This document shows positions 30,751-38,432 of a stretch of DNA of 64,000 bases, one piece after another. Source of the DNA: Actinobacillus succinogenes 130Z (GTDB lineage Bacteria > Pseudomonadota > Gammaproteobacteria > Enterobacterales > Pasteurellaceae); assembly GCF_000017245.1 (NCBI RefSeq), contig NC_009655.1, positions 310,001-374,000 on the forward strand. The letters run 5' to 3'. Below the pieces are notes generated by a model. That model worked only from the letters and a program-made list of their open reading frames with translations, was not told where the DNA came from and searched no databases. How positions within the stretch are numbered: the first letter of the stretch is position 1; every line of letters starts with the position of its first letter. Made by a program: the position numbers and the translations under genes.

Positions 30751-32559
30751 TTATGCCAAGGTCATCACAACGTCGCCGACGGATACGCTGTCACCCGCTT
30801 TCACTTGGATATTGCGAACCGTACCGGCTTGCGCCGCTTTAACTTCGGTTTCCATCTTCATTGCTTCGAGAATAAACAGAACGTCTCCTTCCGCAACAGT
30901 TTGACCTTCGGTTGCAATCACTTTCCAGATGTTGCCCGCCATCGGTGCGGTAACCTGCACGCCGCCCGCTGAAGGTGCGGGAGCCGGTGCTGCGGCCGGA
31001 GCAGCTTGCGCAGCCGCAGCAGGAGCGGTTGCCGGTGCGATAGCCGAAATATCACCGCCTTCGCTGACTTTCACTACGAAGGCTTTACCTTCCACTTCAA
31101 CGGTATAGACGGCCGAACCGGATTGGGCTTTCGGTGCCGCTTTTTCCTGCGGTTTTTCCGCGGCACTTTCTGCGGTAGGTGCCGGTTCAAAGGCTGCCGG
31201 ATTATTACGGTTTTCCAAGAATTTCCAAGCAATTTGCGGGAATAAAGCCACAATTAACGCATCATCTACGGAATTTTCTGATAAAGCCACACCTTTTTCT
31301 TTTGCTTGTGCAATAACGTCCGCTTCGATGTTAGCCATTTCCGGTTCAAGGTGATCTGCAGGACGGTCGGTCATCGGTTCCCCACCTTCTAATACACGCG
31401 CTTGTAATTCGGCATTAACCGGTGCCGGAGTTTTACCGTATTCGCCTTTCAATACGCCGGCGGTTTCTTTGGCGATGGTTTTGTAACGTTCACCCATTAA
31501 CACGTTAATAACAGCTTGTGTACCTACAATTTGCGAAGTCGGTGTAACCAACGGAATATAACCCAAATCTTTACGCACGAGTGGGATTTCTTCTAATACT
31601 TTGTCCAGTTTATCCGACGCATTTTGTTGTTTGAGTTGATTTTCAAGATTGGTTAACATACCGCCCGGCACTTGCGCCACTAAAATACGGCTGTCCACAC
31701 CACGTAACTGACCTTCGAATTTTGCGTATTTTTTACGTACGTCACGGAAATAGGCGGCAATTTTCTCCAAACGAGGAATGTCTAATCCGGTATCGAATGC
31801 TGTGCCTTGCAAGGTTGCCACAATCGCTTCCGTTGCCGGATGACCGTAAGTACCGGACATTGAAGAAATCGCCGTATCTACCCCGTCGACACCTGCTTCA
31901 ATAGCTTTCAGCAACGCCATTTCGGACATACCGGTCGTAGCGTGGCAGTGTAAATGTAATTCGATATCAAAACGTTTTTTGATTTCGCCTACAAGTTCGG
32001 CCGCAGCCATTGGGTTTAAAATGCCTGACATATCTTTAATAACCAGGCTGTCCACGCCGATTTCCAATAATTGTTCAGTAGTGTCTAACCAAGTTTGTAA
32101 TGTGTGAACCGGGCTGGTGGTATAACTTAATGTACCTTGTGCGTGACCGCCCTGTTTTTTCACTGCTTGTAATGCGGCTTTCATATTTCGCGGATCGTTT
32201 AGCGCATCAAATACACGGAAAACATCCATACCGTTTGCCACGCAACGTTCAACAAAACGCTCCACCACGTCATCGGCATAATGACGGTAGCCTAATAAGT
32301 TTTGTCCGCGCAATAACATTTGCAACGGAGTTTTCGGGCAGGCTTTTTTCAGCTCGCGCAAACGTACCCAAGGGTCCTCGCCTAAAAAACGAATACAGCT
32401 ATCGAATGTCGCACCGCCCCAGGCTTCCAATGACCAGTAGCCGATATCGTCTAATTCCGCTGCGATAGGCAACATATCGTCAAGGCGTAAACGTGTTGCG
32501 AAAAGAGATTGATGAGCATCACGAAGTACTAATTCGGTAACTTTAATTTTTTTAGCCAT
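30751..32559 (-). CDS. oadA: oxaloacetate decarboxylase, alpha subunit (biotin protein)
   Basis: 602-aa soluble subunit. The carboxyltransferase domain (1 to about 450) has RDAHQSLFATR, the metal-binding H-L-H-C-H-A-T-T-G and a conserved post-catalytic domain. An Ala/Pro-rich flexible linker (about 510-530) leads to the biotinyl domain with the carrier lysine K568 in EAMKMET. It transfers CO2 from oxaloacetate to biotin for decarboxylation by OadB. It lies 19 bases after oadG. Together with PEP carboxykinase-type metabolism it would affect flux to succinate. Confidence 0.96.
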   Translation of the reverse strand: MAKKIKVTELVLRDAHQSLFATRLRLDDMLPIAAELDDIGYWSLEAWGGATFDSCIRFLGEDPWVRLRELKKACPKTPLQMLLRGQNLLGYRHYADDVVERFVERCVANGMDVFRVFDALNDPRNMKAALQAVKKQGGHAQGTLSYTTSPVHTLQTWLDTTEQLLEIGVDSLVIKDMSGILNPMAAAELVGEIKKRFDIELHLHCHATTGMSEMALLKAIEAGVDGVDTAISSMSGTYGHPATEAIVATLQGTAFDTGLDIPRLEKIAAYFRDVRKKYAKFEGQLRGVDSRILVAQVPGGMLTNLENQLKQQNASDKLDKVLEEIPLVRKDLGYIPLVTPTSQIVGTQAVINVLMGERYKTIAKETAGVLKGEYGKTPAPVNAELQARVLEGGEPMTDRPADHLEPEMANIEADVIAQAKEKGVALSENSVDDALIVALFPQIAWKFLENRNNPAAFEPAPTAESAAEKPQEKAAPKAQSGSAVYTVEVEGKAFVVKVSEGGDISAIAPATAPAAAAQAAPAAAPAPAPSAGGVQVTAPMAGNIWKVIATEGQTVAEGDVLFILEAMKMETEVKAAQAGTVRNIQVKAGDSVSVGDVVMTLA

Positions 32560-32578
32560 AATAAAAATCCTTCTACAT

Positions 32579-32848
32579 TTAATTTAAGCCTTGAGAACGG
32601 CGATGATGGGCGATAGCCGCCACGATAACGGGACGTAAACGATCTAAATCATTTCCTTGTACCGCAGCGGAAAGTGCGGTCGGTTTTTGCGAAGGTTTAG
32701 ATTGTTTAACGGGTTCGGGGAAAAAGCGGTTAATGAGTTTTGACATCGTAGTGATTGCCCAAATTAAAATGAGCAAAAACGTAATAACGAAACCCATACC
32801 TGAAAGCATCAGGTTAATCCCTTCACCAAAGAGTTCTGCTGGAGTCAT
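32579..32848 (-). CDS. oadG: oxaloacetate decarboxylase, gamma subunit
   Basis: 89-aa small membrane subunit that holds the alpha-beta complex together and promotes assembly. It has one transmembrane helix (about residues 10-33, SGMGFVITFLLILIWAI), a Pro/Lys-rich linker, and a C-terminus with H-H that may bind zinc as in Klebsiella. AAAGGA lies 7 bases before the ATG at 32848, so an 8-residue upstream extension is not used. It is first gene of the operon. Confidence 0.9.
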   Translation of the reverse strand: MTPAELFGEGINLMLSGMGFVITFLLILIWAITTMSKLINRFFPEPVKQSKPSQKPTALSAAVQGNDLDRLRPVIVAAIAHHRRSQGLN

Positions 32849-32890
32849 TGGGTAGTCCTTTTTTGTTAACAAAGAAATATCAATCCGGTT

Positions 32891-32933
32891 ATTTTAATCC
32901 TTATTGAGTAGAAATGCTGTGATTCAGATCAAA
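32891..32933 (-). promoter_or_regulatory. FNR-type promoter of oadGAB
   Basis: On the minus strand TTGATCTGAATCAC (32919-32932) matches the FNR consensus TTGAT-N4-ATCAA in 9 of 10 positions. A -10-like TAAAAT lies at 32891-32896, placing the site centre close to -41.5 for a start near 32884, the standard class II geometry. It also reads as a CRP-like site (32918-32933). Anaerobic induction is inferred. Confidence 0.6.
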
Positions 32934-32967
32934 TTCTTAAAGTTTTCATCTTTCATCCTAAAAGGCT

Positions 32968-32995
32968 AAAAGGCGCGATAAACCTCGCGCCTTTT
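32968..32995. terminator. terminator after the DASS transporter
   Basis: A 10-bp stem AAAAGGCGCG / CGCGCCTTTT with an 8-base loop and A/T flanks. It lies between oadG's promoter and the transporter's stop codon. Confidence 0.9.
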
Positions 32996-33006
32996 AATAT
33001 TCAAAT

Positions 33007-34284
33007 TTAGGACGGAAAAAATGGGAATAAAATCGGCAATAAAATCATTGCTGCGGCGATAGTCACAACAATCAGCGGAACACCGGCTTTGGCATAATCC
33101 GCAAAACGGTAATGACCCACCGAAAGAATCATGGTATTTGCCGGTGTGGCAATCGGTGTCGCAAAAGCGCAAGATGACCCCACAACAACTGCCATCAACA
33201 CCGCCTTAGGATCCGCGCCTAAAGAATGGGCGATAGAAAGCCCGATTGGTGCAAGCAATGCTGCTGTCGCCGTATTGGACATAAAATTAGTTAATACGCA
33301 ACTTAACACCAAAATAGTGAACAACAGCAAATAGGAGTTCGGCTGTGCCCCTAACCAACCCAGAATAGTGTGCGCAATCTGAGCTCCGGCACCCGTAGTT
33401 TGTAATGCATTGGCTAACGCCAAAGTACCGGCAAACAAAAATACAACCTGACTGTCAATTGCCTGATAAGCCTGTTTTTCCGTAATTACGCGCATAATAA
33501 CCAGAATCAAAGCGCCGACACAAGCGGATAAATACAGTTTAATACCGATAAAGTCTTCGAATACCATGGCCAATAAGGTGGCAATCAATACCGCCAGCGA
33601 AAGCCACTGTTTCCATTTTGGAATATGGTTGTGATGATTATGAAATGCCTGATAATCTTCCTGTTCTACGTGTAAATTTAATTGAGTCGGCAGTAAGCGA
33701 TAACCTATCAAGACAAAAAAGATAATACCTATGATCAAGATAGGTACCCCTATTTCAGCATATTCAAAAAAGCCGAATTTATCGCCGGATTGAGATAGAA
33801 CGCCTTGTACAACCAAATTATTCGGTGAACCGATAAGAGAAAGATTCCCGCCTAAAGTGGAAGCGAATGCCATCGGCATCAATAAACGAGAACGGGCGAA
33901 ATCCGATTTTGCCGAAATGCCCAAAATAACAGGAATCAGAATTGCCGCCGTACCGGTATTGGATAACACACCCGACATTACGCCGGTAATCACCATCAAC
34001 ACCACCATTAACTTACGTTCGCTGGTAGCAAAACGGCTGACAACACCGCCTATTTTATTCGCCATACCGGTTTCAAACAGCGCTCCGCCTATAACGAACA
34101 TAGCAACGAATAAAATCACGTTGGTATCTACAAACCCCATAAATGCGTCTTTAGCAGATAAAACGCCCGTTAGCGCTAAACCGACACTGACAACCATCGC
34201 TGTCACGGCAAGGGGTAATTTTTCCCATGCGAACATGATGATCGCAAAAACAAGGAAGCAAAGGGTAATTGCACTTGGGGTCAT
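33007..34284 (-). CDS. anion/dicarboxylate symporter, SLC13/DASS-type
   Basis: 425-aa inner-membrane transporter of the citrate/dicarboxylate (ArsB/NhaD/SLC13-type) superfamily. The two S-N-T motifs of the repeat halves are present: VLSNTGTAAILIPV near residue 115 and FMSNTATAALLAPI near residue 345. SLIGSPNNL and ATPIATPANT are the matching second elements of each half. Start at 34284: GGAG lies 6 bases upstream, whereas the ATG at 34296 would overlap that site. Likely substrates are citrate, succinate or similar acids, inferred from citC and oad nearby. Confidence 0.82.
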   Translation of the reverse strand: MTPSAITLCFLVFAIIMFAWEKLPLAVTAMVVSVGLALTGVLSAKDAFMGFVDTNVILFVAMFVIGGALFETGMANKIGGVVSRFATSERKLMVVLMVITGVMSGVLSNTGTAAILIPVILGISAKSDFARSRLLMPMAFASTLGGNLSLIGSPNNLVVQGVLSQSGDKFGFFEYAEIGVPILIIGIIFFVLIGYRLLPTQLNLHVEQEDYQAFHNHHNHIPKWKQWLSLAVLIATLLAMVFEDFIGIKLYLSACVGALILVIMRVITEKQAYQAIDSQVVFLFAGTLALANALQTTGAGAQIAHTILGWLGAQPNSYLLLFTILVLSCVLTNFMSNTATAALLAPIGLSIAHSLGADPKAVLMAVVVGSSCAFATPIATPANTMILSVGHYRFADYAKAGVPLIVVTIAAAMILLPILFPFFPS

Positions 34285-34316
34285 AAAAAACTCCATCGGT
34301 AAAATTGTTTCATTGC

Positions 34317-34346
34317 TTAACTCATATATATCTCTATAAGAGTTAA
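34317..34346 (-). promoter_or_regulatory. palindrome in the leader of the DASS gene
   Basis: TTAACTC... and GAGTTAA arms, 11 of 12 bases complementary, with a 6-base centre. It would fall at the very 5' end of the transcript if the FNR-like promoter just upstream is used. It could be an operator or a 5' stabilising hairpin. Confidence 0.45.
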
Positions 34347-34378
34347 TCTAACAATACAGGCTTTATGCCAATTATTTT

Positions 34379-34392
34379 TTGATCTATAACAA
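34379..34392 (-). promoter_or_regulatory. FNR-like site upstream of the DASS gene
   Basis: TTGATCTATAACAA, 9 of 10 consensus bases, about 100 bases before the start codon. A TATTGT hexamer (34351-34356) lies at the distance expected for a -10. Bases 34400-34510 are AT-rich, with one uptake signal and no gene. Confidence 0.45.
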
Positions 34393-34510
34393 GTTTTTGT
34401 GCTTTTTTGTTTTTATGCGTATTTCTATAATTTAAAAAAGTGCGGTCAAAATAAACTTAATTTTTAAATTATTCGGATAAATAGCAGAAAAATTTAATTT
34501 TCATCATTAA

Positions 34511-35560
34511 TTAATGAGAAACATCCGATGTTTGTTTAATTTTATTAATAATCGGCTTTGCTTCGTTACTTTCAAAAAAACGTAAACTCGAAACCGGCAG
34601 CATCACTTTTAATTTGTCCCAATCTTCATCCTTTATAGCCTGACGTACGGCTGAGGCACTGATGATCTGTCCGTTAACGGTTTTGCGTTCCAATACGATA
34701 CATTCAATATCGTATTCGGGTAGTTGTCGTTGCATAATCTTATTATAAATATGCGTGACATGACTGAAGGGCTCGTCGCCTACATAACGGCGTTTAATTC
34801 CTAATTTTCGTGCAATTTTGACGAAAATATTTACATCCACCAGCGCATTACTTTCTATTACCGCATCATCGTCTTTCTGAAAATAACTTGGAAAGGTGGC
34901 GGAACTGATAATATAGGAACCGCTGTCGTGGCAGACTACATTCGGCAAATGCGCCACGCCTTCCAAAATAAGCTTTCTGCGTACATCAAAAGGCACCAGA
35001 CTTTGATCTTCGCTGACCATAAATAAATGCACAATGTCATTTTCCGCAGCGGCTTTCTCCACCAAATATTGATGACCTAAAGTAAAAGGATTAGCATTCA
35101 TCACAATGGCGGCAATCCGTTTTTCGGTCTGTCGTTCGGGAGATTCATCGACGAGTTTCTGTAAATAATCCGCAAAGCCGTTACGACGGTTTTCCATAAA
35201 AGCAATTTTGCCCTCTATTTTGGCAATTTCATAAAAACTTAAGTCGGAGAAAAATTTAACCGCACAACTTTTGGTATACAGAAAAAGATGAAAATGACCG
35301 CGTTCGAACTGTTCGTTAATCAGATGGGTAACGATTTGATTCATCAATCCTTCGCCCTGATGATCTTCCGATACCGCCAGACAACGCAAGCTATTGGCAA
35401 ATAAACTGCCGGTGGCGATGATGTTATCATCCTCATCATACATGGCGCAGGTATAATCCAGGTTCTGATCCCGCCGTATACCTTGCTGCGCCAGTAACCG
35501 GTCGATTTCCGCCAGCTCTTTATGATTGAGGGGATTCACTTTACCGATGTTATAGCTCAT
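34511..35560 (-). CDS. citC: [citrate (pro-3S)-lyase] ligase
   Basis: 349-aa enzyme that acetylates the prosthetic group of the citrate lyase acyl carrier protein, activating the lyase. An N-terminal GNAT-like domain (1 to about 130, LRCLAVSEDHQGEGLMNQIV) is followed by a nucleotidyltransferase domain with NANPFTLGHQYLVEKAA and the ISASAVR motif. GGAG precedes the ATG at 35560; a 6-residue upstream extension is unlikely. The usual citDEFXG partners are absent on both sides, so the lyase itself must be encoded elsewhere or be missing. Confidence 0.92.
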   Translation of the reverse strand: MSYNIGKVNPLNHKELAEIDRLLAQQGIRRDQNLDYTCAMYDEDDNIIATGSLFANSLRCLAVSEDHQGEGLMNQIVTHLINEQFERGHFHLFLYTKSCAVKFFSDLSFYEIAKIEGKIAFMENRRNGFADYLQKLVDESPERQTEKRIAAIVMNANPFTLGHQYLVEKAAAENDIVHLFMVSEDQSLVPFDVRRKLILEGVAHLPNVVCHDSGSYIISSATFPSYFQKDDDAVIESNALVDVNIFVKIARKLGIKRRYVGDEPFSHVTHIYNKIMQRQLPEYDIECIVLERKTVNGQIISASAVRQAIKDEDWDKLKVMLPVSSLRFFESNEAKPIINKIKQTSDVSH

Positions 35561-35616
35561 ATTTTCTCCGTAAAACAAACGAACAGGATAAAAGTGCGGT
35601 CAAAAAAATCGATGTT

Positions 35617-36450
35617 TTATACGACTTTTTGTACCAATGCGGAAATATCCGATGGAAACTGTTCTTTTTCCGCCATTTCTACAATCTGTTTATGATTGTA
35701 TTTTTCGCCGTTATAAACAATAACCATACTGGTATCGCCCACTTGTAGAAAATGGCTTTCGCCAAACGGCGTATAACGGGTAGCGCCGATACTGATAACC
35801 GCTTTAGTCGGATAATCCGCCTGTTGCAGCAAACGGGCAATATCATTCATCGGACCTTCATCGGGCTGGTTATTCATGCGATCTATAATCCAATCCAATA
35901 ATTTTTGATGAAAATAACTGTAACCCACAGCCTGGCTGTCTTGTCCGTATTCGTTCAATTTACCGTCACGTTTATGAAAACAGGCAATATGATAGGTATC
36001 GATGTTACCGCCGGCAGCAAATTTATCCAATGCTATTCTGGTAGAACACAAGCCTTTTGAATTTTCACCCCAATTTTTCTTTTCGGAAATTTTACGGGCG
36101 TTAGGACGACGGATCGAACAGTCGTTATAGGCGGCAAAATGGGTAGGATGAAGTGCGGTCACTTTTTTATCGGAATATTCCACATCACAAATTAGCGCAA
36201 TTTCCGGTTCGATTTGCAGATTGTCAGCATCCTTAGGGAAACTTAAACTTTCGGCAGAAAGAGGATATACCGATAAAAATCGGGTTAGTTCGTCCAAATT
36301 TTCACAGGGAATGTAAAACGGGAAAATAGCTTTAGGCTGAACGGCCTCTTGGGTTTTAACATTTACAAAATCCGCCGCCTCACCCGCCTGTTCAAGATGT
36401 CCGGCAAAATTACCCGCAACCCCCAAACCGATAAATTTTTCATTAGTCAT
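35617..36450 (-). CDS. uncharacterised protein, resembles DUF5718
   Basis: 277-aa protein, apparently soluble, without signal peptide or membrane span. The N-terminal FIGLGVAGNFAGHLEQAGEA is a distinctive block I associate with DUF5718 proteins. Other notable stretches are LHPTHFAAYNDCSIRRPNARK, GLCSTRIALDKF and ISIGATRYTPFGESHFLQVGDT. The layout recalls fumarylacetoacetate-hydrolase-like folds, but I cannot support a function. Start at 36450 has GGAG 6 bases upstream. It lies 56 bases upstream of citC and on the same strand, so the two may be co-transcribed. Confidence 0.72.
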   Translation of the reverse strand: MTNEKFIGLGVAGNFAGHLEQAGEAADFVNVKTQEAVQPKAIFPFYIPCENLDELTRFLSVYPLSAESLSFPKDADNLQIEPEIALICDVEYSDKKVTALHPTHFAAYNDCSIRRPNARKISEKKNWGENSKGLCSTRIALDKFAAGGNIDTYHIACFHKRDGKLNEYGQDSQAVGYSYFHQKLLDWIIDRMNNQPDEGPMNDIARLLQQADYPTKAVISIGATRYTPFGESHFLQVGDTSMVIVYNGEKYNHKQIVEMAEKEQFPSDISALVQKVV

Positions 36451-36491
36451 CATTGTCTCCTTCCATCTGAAAATATAAATTACCATAAAAC

Positions 36492-36516
36492 AAAGGCTTG
36501 GAACACCCAAGCCTTT
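36492..36516 (-). terminator. terminator of maoP
   Basis: A 10-bp stem AAAGGCTTGG / CCAAGCCTTT with a 5-base loop, followed on the minus strand by a T-rich run. Confidence 0.88.
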
Positions 36517-36529
36517 CGGTCTGCATAAA

Positions 36530-36859
36530 TTAATCTACATTTGACATTTCGTCTAAGTTGTCGCCCACAACGCCCGAAAGGGTATAAACCCGTTTTGTCT
36601 TACCTATATGGGTGCGGTATTTATCCCAGGTTTTTTCAAAGAAAGTTTCCGGTTGACGTTCACCTTTGCAGAATGCTGCGAATGCTTTTTCTTCATCGGT
36701 TTTCGGTTCGCGTTCGCCGAGATCCAACGCTTTAAACGCTTGACCGTATTGCTCCAACGCCTGTGATTCTTTAATTGTATAATCACCGTGACGTGCGAAA
36801 CCGCGCGGATAATTTTTATCGTCGAAGAAGCGGCGTTCTACACTAAAACTTTCTGTCAT
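36530..36859 (-). CDS. maoP: macrodomain Ori organisation protein MaoP (YifE)
   Basis: 109-aa protein matching E. coli MaoP/YifE (112 aa), which binds maoS near oriC and organises the Ori macrodomain. FFDDKNYPRGFARHGDYTIKE, LDLGEREPKTDEEKAF and R-V-Y-T-L-S-G are conserved. No membrane segment or signal. It is followed by its own terminator. In E. coli it is also in the oriC half, consistent with a position not far from atp genes. Confidence 0.9.
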   Translation of the reverse strand: MTESFSVERRFFDDKNYPRGFARHGDYTIKESQALEQYGQAFKALDLGEREPKTDEEKAFAAFCKGERQPETFFEKTWDKYRTHIGKTKRVYTLSGVVGDNLDEMSNVD

Positions 36860-36872
36860 TTTTATTCCTCAC

Positions 36873-37490
36873 TTATTTTTTCAATAATTCGATTGTTGTT
36901 TTGATGTAATCACCGACAAAATCATCGTGTGACAAACCTTCGGGATTCACGCGATATTTACCGTTGACGTAGAAATCCGGTACGCCCTGTACTTTAAATT
37001 GCTCTGCCAGATTTTGTTGCTTTTTCACTAACGCGTTGACGGCAAAACTGTTGATACCGCCGTCAAACTGTTCGGCCGTAATCCCGTTATCGATAAATTT
37101 TTGGCGAATATCGTCCATTGAACGCAAAGCATTTGCTTGTGCACTTTCGAATAACGACTGTTTCACTTTGCTTTCCACGCCCAATGCCATCGCTAATGCC
37201 CAAGCGCGGGTTAAATTCTCAGATTGATGGCCCAAAAAATCTACGTGATATTGTTTAAATATTGTGCCTTGTGGCAATTCTGCTTTCACTTTTTCAGGAA
37301 TTTTGTATTGCATTTCAAAGCTGTAACAATGTTGGCAATAGAACGAAAAAAACTCAATCACTTCCGGTTGGGCCGAAGGATTTTGTGCTACCGTAACATA
37401 TTGTTCACCTTCTTTTAATTCGGCAGCCTGCACATTCAATGACATAACAACTGCCACCGCCGAAATTAAGGCAAAAAGCGTTTTTTTCAT
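36873..37490 (-). CDS. dsbA: periplasmic thiol:disulfide oxidoreductase DsbA
   Basis: 205-aa periplasmic oxidase introducing disulfides into exported proteins, including competence and pilus components in Haemophilus. Signal peptide 1-22 (MKKTLFALISAVAVVMSLNV-QA). The active site is C52-Q-H-C55 (FFSFYCQHCYSFE), not the usual C-P-H-C. The cis-proline is in VQGVPDFYVNGKY. Length matches E. coli DsbA (208 aa). The start at 37490 is required for the signal peptide; the long upstream frame overlaps yihD. It is co-oriented with yihD, as in E. coli. Confidence 0.93.
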   Translation of the reverse strand: MKKTLFALISAVAVVMSLNVQAAELKEGEQYVTVAQNPSAQPEVIEFFSFYCQHCYSFEMQYKIPEKVKAELPQGTIFKQYHVDFLGHQSENLTRAWALAMALGVESKVKQSLFESAQANALRSMDDIRQKFIDNGITAEQFDGGINSFAVNALVKKQQNLAEQFKVQGVPDFYVNGKYRVNPEGLSHDDFVGDYIKTTIELLKK

Positions 37491-37500
37491 GAAAATATCC

Positions 37501-37770
37501 TTATTTAATAATACCGCGTGCTTTAAGTAACGCGGTTTTAAAATCGTCTTCATAATCTTTTTTAATACCGGGAATCGGTTCCAGTTTATCCGCATCACGC
37601 ATTTTTAACTGATAAATAATGACCTCGTCCGACAATTCCGTTAAAGGCTTGTCAAATCCCGCTTCATCCGCAATACTTTGCAAAATCTGCATTAAACTCA
37701 TTTCCGGGTCTTTTTTAGACCAATATGGCTGTAAAAGTTCCAAAACTTCATTCAGACGATGACATTTCAT
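37501..37770 (-). CDS. yihD: YihD family protein
   Basis: 89-aa cytoplasmic protein of unknown function (YihD, DUF1040). MKCHRLNEVLELLQPYWSK, then VIIYQLKMRDADKLEPIPG and KDYEDDFKTALLKARGIIK, align along the whole E. coli YihD (89 aa). AAAGGAAA precedes the ATG. It sits 10 bases upstream of dsbA and is divergent to mobA, a neighbourhood shared with E. coli (mobA-yihD-srkA-dsbA) except that srkA is absent. Confidence 0.92.
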   Translation of the reverse strand: MKCHRLNEVLELLQPYWSKKDPEMSLMQILQSIADEAGFDKPLTELSDEVIIYQLKMRDADKLEPIPGIKKDYEDDFKTALLKARGIIK

Positions 37771-37844
37771 AATTATTTCCTTTAATATAAACAAAACAGC
37801 TAGCGGTGGTGCATAATACTTGAATTAGAGGCGAATGACAAACA

Positions 37845-38414
37845 ATGATAACGATAAGTGCGGTGATTTTAGCGGGCGGTTTGGCAAGACGCATGAACGG
37901 CGCGGACAAAGGCTTACAAAAATTTCATGGAAAACCGCTGATTCAGCATGTAATCGAACGCTTACAACCTCAGATTTCCACTATTCTTATCAATGCCAAC
38001 CGCAATTTAACGGATTATAAGAAATTCGGTTTGCCGATTTTCAGTGACGAACTTGCAGATTATCAAGGACCGTTGAGCGGTATGCTCACAGGATTAAAAA
38101 AAGCTCAAACGGATTACGTATTGTTCGTACCTTGCGATTGCCCGTTTTTACCATTAAATTTAGTGGAAAAATTAAAAAGTGCGGTGGAAAAATCCGATGT
38201 TTTTGCCGCTTATGCGACTGACGGCGAACGCGCTCACCCCACTTTTTGTTTAATTTCCCGTCAATTATTGACCGCCCTTTCCGAATATCTCGTCCGGGGC
38301 GAACGGCGTATGCTGCATTTTCTAAACAACCGACGTGCCGTTGCGGTGGATTTTTCCCAACAAAAATCCGCTTTTCGCAACTTTAACACTTTGGAAGAGC
38401 TACAATCCCCTTAA
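37845..38414 (+). CDS. mobA: molybdenum cofactor guanylyltransferase MobA
   Basis: 189-aa nucleotidyltransferase joining GMP to molybdopterin to give MGD, the cofactor of periplasmic nitrate, DMSO and formate dehydrogenase-type enzymes. LAGGLARRMNGADKGL (residues 9-24) is the GTP-binding signature, and PCDCPFLPL the Mg2+ site. Two uptake signals lie within the gene (37856, 38177). The ribosome site is weak. Divergent from yihD over a 74-base gap. Confidence 0.94.
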   Translation: MITISAVILAGGLARRMNGADKGLQKFHGKPLIQHVIERLQPQISTILINANRNLTDYKKFGLPIFSDELADYQGPLSGMLTGLKKAQTDYVLFVPCDCPFLPLNLVEKLKSAVEKSDVFAAYATDGERAHPTFCLISRQLLTALSEYLVRGERRMLHFLNNRRAVAVDFSQQKSAFRNFNTLEELQSP

Positions 38415-38432
38415 TCAATAAAGGAGTACCTT

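Noticed and set aside
36873..37598. Longer dsbA start at 37598
   Set aside because: The extension overlaps yihD and would bury the signal peptide; the start at 37490 gives a normal one.
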